A DNA stretch of 64,000 bases from Tsukamurella asaccharolytica (GTDB lineage Bacteria; Actinomycetota; Actinomycetes; Mycobacteriales; Mycobacteriaceae), in assembly GCF_007858435.1 (NCBI RefSeq), contig NZ_VIGW01000004.1, positions 349,708 to 413,707 of the forward strand, written 5' to 3'. The first letter of the stretch is position 1. The number at the start of each line of letters is the position of its first letter. A model generated the notes under the pieces. The model was not told the DNA's origin and made no database searches. It was given only the letters and a program-made list of their open reading frames with translations. Of this stretch, positions 25,670 through 34,664 are shown in pieces. The translations under genes were made by a program, and so were the position numbers.

Positions 25670-25707
25670 AAGGTTCGCGTAGCGCCGAAAGGTTCCCGTA
25701 GCCGCGG
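25659..25707. repeat. 19-bp tandem repeats, two full and one partial copy
   Basis: Units beginning CGTAGCGCCGGAAGGTTCG (25659), CGTAGCGCCGAAAGGTTCC (25678) and the partial CGTAGCCGCGG (25697) follow at a 19-bp period. The first overlaps the right arm of the hairpin above. Confidence 0.6.
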
Positions 25708-25733
25708 GGATCGCCGTTGCGCGCGGACGCGGC

Positions 25734-25787
25734 GTTCCCCACTTCTCCCCACCGCTGTTCCCCACTTCTCCCCACGGCCCGCCCCCA
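25734..25787 (-). repeat. TGGGG pentamer array on the minus strand, MraZ-box-like
   Basis: Five CCCCA pentamers (TGGGG on the minus strand) start at 25737, 25747, 25760, 25770 and 25783, spaced 10, 13, 10 and 13 bp. Two 19-bp direct repeats (25734-25752 and 25757-25775) contain four of them. The paired 5-nt spacing equals that of MraZ-binding repeats. It lies about 160-215 bp upstream of the main mraZ operator. Confidence 0.45.
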
Positions 25788-25950
25788 CGTAATCCGTCGT
25801 GCCCCAGGAGCCTCATTCGTCGCGCAGATCGCGCACGACCCCGCAGGTGTGACGAAGTTCGCCACGCCGGGGCGCGCCGCGTCCCCCACATCGCGCCACG
25901 ACACTGACCTGCATTGATCCTGAGAATTCGTCGCGAAACGCGGTGCGATG

Positions 25951-25995
25951 TGGTTGAAAGTGGTGGATGGTGGGGTAATGTGGGGCGCACTGGTG
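25951..25995 (+). promoter_or_regulatory. mraZ operator: five MraZ-binding repeats overlapping the promoter
   Basis: Five TGGNN pentamers, TGGTT, TGGTG, TGGGG, TGGGG and TGGTG, begin at 25951, 25961, 25971, 25981 and 25991, exactly 10 bp apart. This is the known MraZ-binding repeat layout (TGGGN with 5-nt spacers). A promoter, TTGAAA (25954-25959), 16-bp spacer, TAATGT (25976-25981), lies within it; TAGTCT (26006-26011) is a second -10 candidate. MraZ is therefore expected to repress its own dcw operon. Confidence 0.85.
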
Positions 25996-26061
25996 AAAGA
26001 CGAGCTAGTCTGAAGTCTCGATCCAGTGACAACCCCTCGGGGTAGGCGGGAGGTGACCGTG

Positions 26062-26493
26062 ATGTTCACGGGTACCTACACGCCGAAGCTCGACGACAAG
26101 GGACGGCTCACCCTCCCCGCGAAGTACCGCGAGGAACTGGCGGGTGGGCTGACGATCACGAAAGGACAGGATCGAAGCCTCACGGTGTACCCGAAGGCGG
26201 AGTTCGAGCGGATCGCCGAGAAGGCGGACGCCATCGAATGGACCGACCCCGCGGGACGCGCCTTCTACCGCAACTTCTTCGCCAGCTCGGACGATCAGCG
26301 TCCCGACTCGCAGGGTCGGATCTCGCTCTCGGCCGATCACCGTCGCTACGCAGGCCTGACCAAGGAATGCGTCGTCGTCGGATCGCGGAGATTCCTGGAG
26401 ATCTGGGACGCGGAGGCGTGGGACGCCTACCAGGCACAGCACGAAGACGACTACGCACAGCCGCAGTCCGAATCGCTCAAGGCGATCTTCTGA
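26062..26493 (+). CDS. mraZ: Transcriptional regulator MraZ
   Basis: A 143-residue protein made of two SpoVT/AbrB-like swapped-hairpin halves, each with a DxxGR signature: [17 protein letters not shown] (residues 6-22) and [15 protein letters not shown] (about 83-97). MraZ forms a ring and binds TGGGN repeats to control its own dcw operon. I chose ATG 26062, preceded by GGGAGG, over the in-frame start at 26026; it gives the same 143 residues known in M. tuberculosis. It is the first gene of the division cluster, and its operator is clear upstream. A 153-bp gap separates it from rsmH, unusual within this tight cluster. Confidence 0.95.
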   Translation: MFTGTYTPKLDDKGRLTLPAKYREELAGGLTITKGQDRSLTVYPKAEFERIAEKADAIEWTDPAGRAFYRNFFASSDDQRPDSQGRISLSADHRRYAGLTKECVVVGSRRFLEIWDAEAWDAYQAQHEDDYAQPQSESLKAIF

Positions 26494-26646
26494 CAACCGC
26501 GCTCGCGCGCGGCCCGGTCGAGGTGGACCGAGGCCTGCGCCCGAACCGACCCTGACGTACTTCCCCAACGCCAGGTGCGGCTCGGGCGGGGACCCCGCTC
26601 CATCCGCCAGCAACCATCGAACGTCATCGTGTGCCCTGGAGGAGCC

Positions 26647-27654
26647 ATGCCCGACGAGTTCTTCGGTCACGTGCCGGTCCTCGCGACCCGCGTGCGTGAG
26701 CTCCTCGCCCCGGCCCTGCAGCACGACGGCGCGGTGTACGTCGACGCGACCCTCGGCGCCGGCGGTCACTCCGAGCTCATCCTCGAATCCTTCCCGCGGG
26801 CGCGCGTCGTCGGCCTCGACCGCGACCGCGACGCCCACGCCATCGCCGCCGAGCGCCTGGCCCGGTTCGGCGACCGCTTCCTCCCCGTCCACACCCGCTA
26901 CGACGGCATCGCCGACGCCCTCGACGAGCTGGGTCTCTCGCTCGCGTCGGGCGGCCCCGGCGCCGACGCCATCCTCTTCGACCTGGGCGTCTCGTCCATG
27001 CAGCTCGATCGGGTCGAGCGCGGCTTCGCCTACTCGGTCGACGCGCCGCTCGACATGCGGATGAACGCAGAGGACCCGCTCACCGCGGCCGACGTGCTCA
27101 ACACCTATTCGCACGGCGATCTCGCGCGGATCCTGCAGCGCTACGGCGACGAGCGCTTCGCCGGCAAGATCGCCTCCGCCGTGCTCAAGGAGCGCGAGAA
27201 GGAGCCCTTCACCACCAGCGGCCGCCTCGTGGAGCTGCTCTACGCCACGATCCCCGCGCCCGCGCGCCGCACGGGAGGGCACCCCGCCAAGCGCACCTTC
27301 CAGGCGCTGCGCATCGAGGTCAACGCCGAGCTCGCGTCGCTGGAGGCGGCGGTCCCGCAGGGCCTCGACGCGCTCGCTCCCGGAGGACGCATCGTCTTCC
27401 TCAGCTACCAGTCGCTCGAGGACCGCATCGTCAAAACGGCGCTCGCCGAGCGAACCCGGTCGACCACCCCCGCCGGACTGCCCGTCGACCTGCCCGGCAC
27501 CGGCGCGACGTTCGAACTGCTCACCCGCGGCGCCGAACGCGCCACCGACGACGAGATCGCCGAGAACCAGCGGGCGGCACCCGTGCGCATGCGCGCGGCC
27601 CGCCGCCTCGACACCCCCACCGACCGGACCCGCAGCACGAGGAGCGCGCGATGA
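26647..27654 (+). CDS. rsmH: 16S rRNA (cytosine-1402-N4) methyltransferase
   Basis: A 335-residue class I SAM methyltransferase that methylates N4 of C1402 in 16S rRNA. Motifs include HVPVLATRV at the N-terminus, the SAM-binding [15 protein letters not shown] (about 33-47), [37 protein letters not shown] and [21 protein letters not shown] 26647 has TGGAGGAG just upstream, and the open frame before it lacks family homology. The stop overlaps the FtsL-like gene as ATGA. Confidence 0.95.
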   Translation: MPDEFFGHVPVLATRVRELLAPALQHDGAVYVDATLGAGGHSELILESFPRARVVGLDRDRDAHAIAAERLARFGDRFLPVHTRYDGIADALDELGLSLASGGPGADAILFDLGVSSMQLDRVERGFAYSVDAPLDMRMNAEDPLTAADVLNTYSHGDLARILQRYGDERFAGKIASAVLKEREKEPFTTSGRLVELLYATIPAPARRTGGHPAKRTFQALRIEVNAELASLEAAVPQGLDALAPGGRIVFLSYQSLEDRIVKTALAERTRSTTPAGLPVDLPGTGATFELLTRGAERATDDEIAENQRAAPVRMRAARRLDTPTDRTRSTRSAR

Positions 27655-28517
27655 CCGCACCGAACGCGACACAGGCACCGTCGACGCCGGACACCCGGGC
27701 CCGGCGGGCGCCTGCGCGCCGCGACGACCGAGACACCTCCCGGCCCCGGTCGACCTCGGCGCAACGCGCGCTGGACCGCCGGCAGAAGCGCCTCGAACAG
27801 CAGCGGGCCGTCCTCGACGCGGGCGGCACCCTGCGGGAGACGCCCGCCGAGCGCGCCCTGCGCCGGCACCGCGACGGCGCCGCGGCACCCGGCCTGCTCG
27901 CCCGCCTGCCCCGGCCGGCCGGGTTGGTGCGTCGCGTGCCCTTCGTGCTCGCGCTCATCGCGCTGGTCTGCGCCGGGTTGGGCATGACCCTGTGGCTCTC
28001 GACGGGCAGCGCCGAGAACTCCTACGAGCTGACCCGCCGTGAGGCCGCGAACACTGCCCTCGCCGAGAAGAAGACGGCGCTGGAGCGCGACGTGAAGTCG
28101 GGGGAGAGCGCACCCGGCCTCGCCGAGCGCGCCACCGCGCTCGGGATGGTCCCCGCGGGCACCGTCCCTGTCCTGGCGGGCAAGGAGGGCGGCAAGGTCG
28201 TCGTGGTCGGCAAGCCCGCGCCCGCCACCGGCGCCCCCAAGCCCCCGCTCAACCCGCCCGCGCCGCGCACCGGCGACCCGAGCGGCGCCACGTCCAACGG
28301 ATCCGGCACGCCGGTCGCCGGGAATTCCGGGCCCGCGCCGGCCGGCGGGGAACAATTGGTCACCATGAACCCCGGCAGCCCGACCGTCGTGAACGCGCCG
28401 GCGCCCGCACCGTCGGCGGCCGCGCAGACCCCCGCGCAGCCCCAGCCCCAGCCCCAGCCCCAGCCCTCCGCCCCCAGCCCGGCGCCGCAGGCTCCGGCCC
28501 AGGGGACGGCCCGGTGA
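27651..28517 (+). CDS. ftsL: FtsL-like septum-site protein (Rv2164c-type)
   Basis: A 288-residue bitopic membrane protein. A long basic cytoplasmic tail (about 1-98) is followed by one transmembrane helix ([21 protein letters not shown], about 98-118), a periplasmic helical segment likely to form the FtsL coiled coil, and a long Pro/Ala/Gly-rich tail with five perfect Gln-Pro dipeptides. Position between rsmH and ftsI, plus one TM and a short coiled coil, identifies it as the FtsL equivalent, whose partners are FtsQ/FtsB and the FtsW-FtsI synthase. It overlaps rsmH by 4 nt and ftsI by 4 nt. The Pro-rich tail is longer than in classical FtsL. Confidence 0.8.
   Translation: MTAPNATQAPSTPDTRARRAPARRDDRDTSRPRSTSAQRALDRRQKRLEQQRAVLDAGGTLRETPAERALRRHRDGAAAPGLLARLPRPAGLVRRVPFVLALIALVCAGLGMTLWLSTGSAENSYELTRREAANTALAEKKTALERDVKSGESAPGLAERATALGMVPAGTVPVLAGKEGGKVVVVGKPAPATGAPKPPLNPPAPRTGDPSGATSNGSGTPVAGNSGPAPAGGEQLVTMNPGSPTVVNAPAPAPSAAAQTPAQPQPQPQPQPSAPSPAPQAPAQGTAR
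28437..28466 (+). repeat. Hexamer microsatellite (CAGCCC)x5 in ftsL-like gene
   Basis: Five perfect tandem CAGCCC units encode (Gln-Pro)5 in frame. Slippage would change the tail by whole dipeptides without a frameshift. Confidence 0.9.
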
Positions 28518-30481
28518 CCCGCGCGCAGCGCCCTCCGACCAAGACGCGGCCCACCACCCGGTCCGGGGCGCCGCGCGGGGCGGCCGCCCCGAAGGCGGCC
28601 CATCAGTCGGCCCGTGCCCGCGTCAAGGGCGGCCGCGTTCCCGAGGTGTCCACCGCCTTCACCGGCCGGGTCAACGTCGGTGGCTGGGTCATCGTCGCGG
28701 TCTTCGCCGTCATCGCGGTGTGGCTCGGCGTCGTCCAGTTCGTGCAGGCTCCGGCCCTGTCCGCCAAGGCCGAGAGCCAGCGCCAGGTCAAGGAGACGCT
28801 GCCGGCCGTCCGCGGTTCGATCACCGACCGGGCGGGGCAACCGATCGCCTTCACCATGGAGGCCAAGTCCCTCACCCTGCAGCCCGTCGCCGTGCGCAAG
28901 CAGATCCAGGAGAAGTACGACAAGGACGTCGAGCTGGTCAAGGAGGGCGGCGACGCCGCGAAGGACGTCACGCCCGTCGGCGTCGACGACCGCCTGCAGC
29001 AGATCGCCAAGAAGATCGTCTCCGTCCTCGGCGACTCCGTGAACGAGCAGAAGCTGCTCGAGCAGATGCGGAGCAACGAGACCTTCGTCTACCTCGCCCG
29101 CGGCGTCGACCCGGCCAAGGCCTCGGCGATCACGGACGAGTACTCCGAGGTCGGCGCCGAGCGGCAGTCGATCCGCAACTACCCGGGCGGCTCGCTGGCC
29201 GCGAACGTCGTGGGCACCACCGGCTTCGAGGGGCAGGGGCTCATCGGCCTCGAGTCGTCGCTGGACTCGATCCTGGCCGGCACGGACGGCTCGCGCACCT
29301 ACGATCGCGGCTCCGACGGTGCCGTCATCCCCGGGAGCACCCGCGACATCCACCCCGCGGCCAACGGCGCCCGCGTCGTGCTCACGCTCGACAACGACGT
29401 GCAGTTCTTCGTCCAGCAGGCGGTCGCCCAGGCCAAGGCCAAGTCCGGCGCCAAGAGCGTGCAGGCGGTCGTCCTCGACTCCAAGACCGGCCAGGTGCTG
29501 GCGATGGGCGTCGACAACACGTTCAACCCGTCGCTCGGCATGAACAACCAGCCCGACGCTGCGCGCACCGGCAACCTCGCCGTGACCACGCCCTTCGAGC
29601 CGGGATCGGTGAACAAGCTGATCACCGCCGTCGCCGCGATCGACGGCGGCAAGACCAAGCCCGACGAGGTGCTACAGGTGCCCGGCCAGATCCGCATGTC
29701 CGGCGTCACGGTGAAGGACGCCTGGGCGCACGGCGTCGAGCCTTACACGACCACCGGCGTCTTCGGTAAGTCGTCCAACGTGGGCACGCTGATGCTCTCG
29801 CAGCGTGTCGGCGAGGACGCCTTCGCCGACTACGTCGACCGCTTCGGCCTCGGCCGTGCGACCGGCGTGGGCCTGCCGGGCGAGTCCGGGGGCTCGGTGC
29901 CTCCCCGCAACCAGTGGTCGGGCGGCACGTTCGCGAACCTGCCGATCGGTCAGGGCCTGTCGATGACGGTGCTGCAGATGGCCGGCATGTACCAGGCCCT
30001 CGCGAACGACGGGGTCCGGATCCCACCGCGCATCATCAAGGAGGTCGACGGTGCCGCCAACCCGTCGACCGGCGCCGAGCCGGTCCGCGTGATGAGCTCC
30101 GAGACAGCCCGCACAGTGCTCGACATGTTCCGAGCGGCGCTGCAGAGCGACCCGATGGGCTACCAGCAGGGCACGGGCGCACCCGGCTCGGTCGAGGGCT
30201 ACCAGATCAGCGGCAAGACCGGCACCGCGCAGCAGGTGGACCCGGTGACCAAGGCGTACTCCAACTCGCTGTACAACATCACCTTCGCGGGCGTCGCGCC
30301 CACGAACGACCCGCGCTTCGTCATCGGCCTGATGATGGACGCGCCGGCCCGGAGCTCCGACGGAACCGGCGGCCAGTCCGCGGCGCCGCTGTTCCACGAC
30401 ATCGCCTCCTTCCTGCTGCAGAAGTACGGCGTTCCGCTCTCGCCGCCCGCGAAGCCGCTGACGCTGGTCGCCGGTAAGTAG
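28514..30481 (+). CDS. ftsI: Penicillin-binding protein 3 / FtsI (PbpB), division transpeptidase
   Basis: A 655-residue class B PBP that cross-links septal peptidoglycan. It has a basic cytoplasmic tail, one transmembrane anchor (about 57-77), a pedestal beginning at ETLPAVRGSITDRAG, and a transpeptidase domain with the three catalytic motifs: SVNK with Ser365, SSN with Ser420, and KTG with Lys568. It works with the SEDS glycosyltransferase FtsW, encoded six genes downstream. GTG 28514 overlaps the preceding stop (GTGA). The likely targets of beta-lactams include this protein. Confident. Confidence 0.96.
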   Translation: MTRAQRPPTKTRPTTRSGAPRGAAAPKAAHQSARARVKGGRVPEVSTAFTGRVNVGGWVIVAVFAVIAVWLGVVQFVQAPALSAKAESQRQVKETLPAVRGSITDRAGQPIAFTMEAKSLTLQPVAVRKQIQEKYDKDVELVKEGGDAAKDVTPVGVDDRLQQIAKKIVSVLGDSVNEQKLLEQMRSNETFVYLARGVDPAKASAITDEYSEVGAERQSIRNYPGGSLAANVVGTTGFEGQGLIGLESSLDSILAGTDGSRTYDRGSDGAVIPGSTRDIHPAANGARVVLTLDNDVQFFVQQAVAQAKAKSGAKSVQAVVLDSKTGQVLAMGVDNTFNPSLGMNNQPDAARTGNLAVTTPFEPGSVNKLITAVAAIDGGKTKPDEVLQVPGQIRMSGVTVKDAWAHGVEPYTTTGVFGKSSNVGTLMLSQRVGEDAFADYVDRFGLGRATGVGLPGESGGSVPPRNQWSGGTFANLPIGQGLSMTVLQMAGMYQALANDGVRIPPRIIKEVDGAANPSTGAEPVRVMSSETARTVLDMFRAALQSDPMGYQQGTGAPGSVEGYQISGKTGTAQQVDPVTKAYSNSLYNITFAGVAPTNDPRFVIGLMMDAPARSSDGTGGQSAAPLFHDIASFLLQKYGVPLSPPAKPLTLVAGK

Positions 30482-30493
30482 TTAGCCGACGGG

Positions 30494-30499
30494 TAGGAT
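30494..30499 (+). promoter_or_regulatory. Internal dcw promoter: -10 hexamer of leaderless murE
   Basis: TAGGAT ends 6 nt before the murE GTG in the 24-bp ftsI-murE gap, with no Shine-Dalgarno. murE and the genes behind it could therefore be transcribed independently of mraZ. Confidence 0.6.
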
Positions 30500-30505
30500 C
30501 TACCG

Positions 30506-32044
30506 GTGCCCGAATCGACTCTCTCCCGCCCCGACCACCCCCGCGGAGCCACGCCGGCCGAGGTCGCGGCGCAGGTCCCGGGGGTCACCGTGGCGGGTGC
30601 CGACGCCGGCGAGCTGCGGCTCACCGGCGCCACCGCCCGCGCCCAGGAGGCGCTCCCCGGCGACCTGTTCTGCGCCGTTCCCGGCACCGCCACCCACGGC
30701 GCGCGGTTCGCCACCGGCGCGATCGAGGCGGGGGCCGTCGCGGTCCTCACCGACCCCGACGGTGCCGCCCTCCTCGCGGAGGACGGGCACGACGTGCCCG
30801 TGCTGCTGCACGACGATCCGCGCTCGGTGCTGGGGCCCGTCGCCGCCGTCGTGTACGGCGCACCGTCGACCCGGATGACGCTGGTCGGCATCACCGGCAC
30901 CTCCGGCAAGACCACCACCAGCTACCTGGTCGAGGCGGCGCTCGCGGCGGGCGGCGATCCGACGGGCCTGATCGGCACCGTCGGCACCCGCATCGCCGGC
31001 GTCGACGTGCCGACCACGCTGACCACGCCCGAGGGCACGGCCCTGCAAGGGCTGTTCGCGTCCATGGTCGAGCGCGGCGTGACCGCGGCCGTCATGGAGG
31101 TCAGCTCGCACGCCCTCGCCCAGAACCGGACGGGCGGCACGCGGTTCGCCGTCGGAGCGTTCACCAACCTCAGCCAGGACCACCTCGACTACCACCCCAC
31201 GATGGAGGACTACTTCGCCGCGAAGTCGCTGCTCTTCCTCGGCCCGGGGGCCTGCGAGCGCGCCGTGATCTGCGTCGACGACGAGTGGGGCCAGCGCATG
31301 GCCGAGCTGCGCCGCGCCGCCGGGCTGGCGCTGGTCACCGTCGCCACCACGGGGCCCGCCGACTGGACCGCGGGCGAGGTCGCCGCGTACTCGGACGGCA
31401 CCCAGCGGTTCACTCTCAGTGGGCCGGACGGGCAGACCTTCTCCGCGGTCGTCGGCCTGCCCGGCGCGTACAACGTCGCCAACGCCGCCCTGGCGCTGGT
31501 CATCGCGCACGAAGCGGGCGTCCCGCTCGCCGATGCGGCCCGCGGCATCGGTGCCGTCGCCGTACCCGGGCGCGTGCAGCGCATCGACCGCGGCCAGGAC
31601 TTCCTCGCCGTCGTGGACTACGCCCACAAGCCCGCCGCCCTCGATGCGGTGATCGCCACGCTGCGCGGCCAGACCGCGGGGCGCATCGCGGTGGTCGTGG
31701 GCGCGGGTGGCGACCGCGACCGCGGCAAGCGACCGCTCATGGGCGAGGCGGCCGCGAGCGCCGCCGAGCTGGTGATCGTCACCGACGACAACCCCCGCAC
31801 CGAGGACCCGGCCGCGATCCGCGCCGCGGTGGTCGCGGGCGCCCGGGCCGTCACCGGCGGCGGCGAGGTCCGCGAGATCGGCGACCGTCGCGCCGCCATC
31901 GCCGAGGCCGTGACCTGGGCGCGCACCGGCGACGTCGTGCTCGTCGCCGGCAAGGGCCACGAGGCCGGCCAGGAGATCAACGGCGTCAAGCACCCCTTCG
32001 ACGACCGTGACGAGCTCGCGGCCGCGCTGGAGGCGCGCGCATGA
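30506..32044 (+). CDS. murE: UDP-MurNAc-L-Ala-D-Glu:meso-diaminopimelate ligase
   Basis: A 512-residue Mur ligase adding the third stem residue. It has the ATP-binding GTSGKTTTSY (from about residue 130), a carbamylated-Lys region, FTNLSQDHLDYH, and the DNPR motif (about 428-431) that selects meso-diaminopimelate rather than lysine. The peptidoglycan is therefore predicted to be the mDAP type usual in mycolata. GTG 30506 fits a leaderless promoter. The 3' end overlaps murF as ATGA. Confidence 0.96.
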   Translation: MPESTLSRPDHPRGATPAEVAAQVPGVTVAGADAGELRLTGATARAQEALPGDLFCAVPGTATHGARFATGAIEAGAVAVLTDPDGAALLAEDGHDVPVLLHDDPRSVLGPVAAVVYGAPSTRMTLVGITGTSGKTTTSYLVEAALAAGGDPTGLIGTVGTRIAGVDVPTTLTTPEGTALQGLFASMVERGVTAAVMEVSSHALAQNRTGGTRFAVGAFTNLSQDHLDYHPTMEDYFAAKSLLFLGPGACERAVICVDDEWGQRMAELRRAAGLALVTVATTGPADWTAGEVAAYSDGTQRFTLSGPDGQTFSAVVGLPGAYNVANAALALVIAHEAGVPLADAARGIGAVAVPGRVQRIDRGQDFLAVVDYAHKPAALDAVIATLRGQTAGRIAVVVGAGGDRDRGKRPLMGEAAASAAELVIVTDDNPRTEDPAAIRAAVVAGARAVTGGGEVREIGDRRAAIAEAVTWARTGDVVLVAGKGHEAGQEINGVKHPFDDRDELAAALEARA

Positions 32045-33585
32045 TCGAGCTCACCCTGCGCGAGGTCGCCGCGATCGTCGGCGGCACCCTGCACGACGTG
32101 CCCGACCCCGAGGCGAAGGTCACCGGCACCGTCGAATTCGACTCCCGCGAGATCGGCCCCGGCGGCCTGTTCCTCGCGCTGCCCGGCGCCCGCGTCGACG
32201 GCCATGACTTCGCCGCGACGGCGATCGAGAAGGGCGCGGTCGCCGTCCTCGGTGCCCGGCCCGTGGGCGTGCCCGCGATCGTGGTGCCCGTCTCCGGGGA
32301 GACCGACAACCGCGTGATGGCGCTGGAGAACGACGCCGACGGCGCGGGGGCCGCGGTGCTGGGAGCCCTGGGTGCGCTGGCCGCGCACTGCACGAAGGTC
32401 CTGGCCGCCGACGGTCTGACCGTCGTGGGCGTCACCGGCTCGGCGGGAAAGACCTCGACGAAGGACCTCATCGCCGCGGTGCTGCGGCCGCTCGGCGAGA
32501 CCGTCGCGCCGCCCGGCTCCTTCAACAACGAGATCGGGCACCCGTGGACCGCGCTGCGCGCCTCGGCGTCGACGAAGTTCCTGGTGCTGGAGATGTCGGC
32601 CCGCGGGGAGGGTCACATCGCGGCCCTGGCGCGGGTCGCGCCGCCGCGGATCGGCGTCGAGCTCAACGTCGGCACCGCCCACCTGGGCGAGTTCGGCTCC
32701 CGCGAGGCGATCGCCCGCGCGAAGGGCGAGCTGGTCGAGGCGCTGCCCGCCGGCTCCGACGAGCCCGGGCGGGGTGGCGTGGCCGTGCTCAACGCCGACG
32801 ACGCCGCGGTCGCCGCGATGGCCTCGCGGACCGGCGCGCGCGTGGTCTTCTACGGCACGGGGGAAGCGGAGGTGAGCGCGGCGGACGTGCGCATCGACGC
32901 GCTGGCCCGCGCGTCCTTCACCCTGCGCACCCCGGCGGGTAGCGCGCCCGTCGCGCTCACGGTGCACGGCGAGCACCAGGTGCACAACGCCCTGGCCGCC
33001 GCCGCGGTCGGCCTCGAGTGCGGCGCGACCGCCGCGCAGGTCGCGGCGGCGCTCTCGGGCGCGGGCGCCGCGTCGCCGCGCCGGATGGACGTCTTCACCA
33101 CCGACGACGGCGTCACCGTGGTCAACGACACCTACAACGCCAATCCCGACGCGATGCGGGCCGCGCTCCGCAGCCTCGTGCTCATGTCCGAGCACGACGA
33201 GGCGGGGGAGCGGCTCCCCGGGCGCGAGCGGCGCCGCACCTTCGCGGTCCTCGGCGAGATGGGCGAGCTGGGCGAGGAGTCGATCGTCGAGCACGACCGC
33301 CTCGGCCGGTTCCTGGTGCGGCTCGACATCTCCTCGACGATCTGCGTCGGCACCTCCCGCGCGGTCCACGCCCTGTGGCAGGGTGCCGTGATGGAGGGCT
33401 CCTGGGGCAGCGAGGCCGTGCGCGTCGACACCCGCGCGGAGGCCGTGGACCGGCTCCGCGCGGAGCTCCGCCCCGGTGACCTCGTTTTGGTCAAGGCGTC
33501 CAAGTCCGAGAAGATGTGGGAGGTCGCCGAGCACCTGGGCACGGCGAGCGCGGTCAACAACGAGAACGGGGAGTCACCGAAGTGA
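32041..33585 (+). CDS. murF: UDP-MurNAc-tripeptide:D-Ala-D-Ala ligase
   Basis: A 514-residue Mur ligase that adds D-Ala-D-Ala to complete the pentapeptide precursor in the cytoplasm. The N-terminal domain has [18 protein letters not shown]; the P-loop is [13 protein letters not shown] (from about 130); [12 protein letters not shown] and [15 protein letters not shown] are MurF-specific blocks. It is slightly longer than usual because of a loop around DEPGRGG and a charged insert ([13 protein letters not shown]) before the C-terminal domain. It overlaps murE and mraY by 4 nt each. Confidence 0.96.
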   Translation: MIELTLREVAAIVGGTLHDVPDPEAKVTGTVEFDSREIGPGGLFLALPGARVDGHDFAATAIEKGAVAVLGARPVGVPAIVVPVSGETDNRVMALENDADGAGAAVLGALGALAAHCTKVLAADGLTVVGVTGSAGKTSTKDLIAAVLRPLGETVAPPGSFNNEIGHPWTALRASASTKFLVLEMSARGEGHIAALARVAPPRIGVELNVGTAHLGEFGSREAIARAKGELVEALPAGSDEPGRGGVAVLNADDAAVAAMASRTGARVVFYGTGEAEVSAADVRIDALARASFTLRTPAGSAPVALTVHGEHQVHNALAAAAVGLECGATAAQVAAALSGAGAASPRRMDVFTTDDGVTVVNDTYNANPDAMRAALRSLVLMSEHDEAGERLPGRERRRTFAVLGEMGELGEESIVEHDRLGRFLVRLDISSTICVGTSRAVHALWQGAVMEGSWGSEAVRVDTRAEAVDRLRAELRPGDLVLVKASKSEKMWEVAEHLGTASAVNNENGESPK

Positions 33586-34664
33586 TCCAGATCCTGTTCG
33601 CGGGCGGCATCTCGCTGGCCGTGGCGATCCTGCTCACACCCGTCCTGATCCGGGTCTTCGCCCGCCAGGGCTTCGGCCAGGAGATCCGCGAGGAGCTGCA
33701 GACCACGCAGCACCAGAAGAAGCGCGGCACCCCGTCGATGGGCGGCGTCGCGATCGTCGTGGCCCTGTGGGCCGGCTACCTCGGCGCGCACGTGCTGGGC
33801 TGGAACTCCGGCCCGGGCCCCAGCGCGTCCGGCCTGCTGGTGCTCGGCCTCGCGACCTCGCTCGCGCTCGTCGGCTTCCTCGACGACTTCATCAAGGTGC
33901 GCAAGCAGCGCAACCTGGGGCTGAACAAGACGGCCAAGACCGTCGGCCAGACCGTGGCCGCGCTGATCTTCGGCGTCCTGGTGCTGCAGTTTCCCAACGC
34001 CAATGGGGTGCGCCCCGCCAGCGAGTTCCTCAGTTACACGCGCGATATCAACACCATCTCGATGGGCGCGATCGTCTTCGTGATCTTCTGCTGGTTCGTC
34101 GTCTCCGCCTGGTCGAACGCGGTTAACTTCACCGACGGCCTGGACGGTCTCGCCGCCGGCTCCATGGCCATGGTGCTGGGCAGCTACGTGCTCATCAGCT
34201 TCTGGCAGTTCCGCTACGCCTGCGAGACCAAGCAGGTCGCCGGCTGCTACGACGTGCGCGACCCGCTCGACCTGGCGCTCATCGCGGTCGCCGCGGGCGG
34301 CGCGTGCCTCGGCTTCCTGTGGTGGAACGCCGCGCCCGCGAAGATCTTCATGGGCGACACCGGCTCGCTCATGCTGGGCGGCCTCCTCGCCGGCCTGTCG
34401 ATCACCACCCGCACCGAGCTGCTCGCCGTCGTGCTGGGCGCGCTCTTCGTCGCGGAGATGGTCTCGGTGGTCATCCAGATCGCGGTCTTCCGCTCGACGG
34501 GCCGCCGCGTCTTCCGGATGGCGCCCTTCCACCACCACTTCGAACTCTCCGGATGGGCCGAGACGACGGTGATCATCCGGTTCTGGTTGCTCACCGCGAT
34601 CGCCTGTGGCCTGGGCCTCGTGCTCTTCTACGCCGAGTTCCTCGGCTCCGGCGCGGTCGGCTAG
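33582..34664 (+). CDS. mraY: Phospho-MurNAc-pentapeptide translocase
   Basis: A 360-residue polytopic membrane enzyme (about ten helices) that transfers phospho-MurNAc-pentapeptide to undecaprenyl phosphate, forming lipid I. Diagnostic motifs are KRGTPSMGG (about 48-56), the Asp pair in [22 protein letters not shown] and [12 protein letters not shown] 33582 overlaps the murF stop by 4 nt and gives the expected length; the longer open frame is rejected. The stop is followed at once by the murD ATG. Confidence 0.96.
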   Translation: MIQILFAGGISLAVAILLTPVLIRVFARQGFGQEIREELQTTQHQKKRGTPSMGGVAIVVALWAGYLGAHVLGWNSGPGPSASGLLVLGLATSLALVGFLDDFIKVRKQRNLGLNKTAKTVGQTVAALIFGVLVLQFPNANGVRPASEFLSYTRDINTISMGAIVFVIFCWFVVSAWSNAVNFTDGLDGLAAGSMAMVLGSYVLISFWQFRYACETKQVAGCYDVRDPLDLALIAVAAGGACLGFLWWNAAPAKIFMGDTGSLMLGGLLAGLSITTRTELLAVVLGALFVAEMVSVVIQIAVFRSTGRRVFRMAPFHHHFELSGWAETTVIIRFWLLTAIACGLGLVLFYAEFLGSGAVG

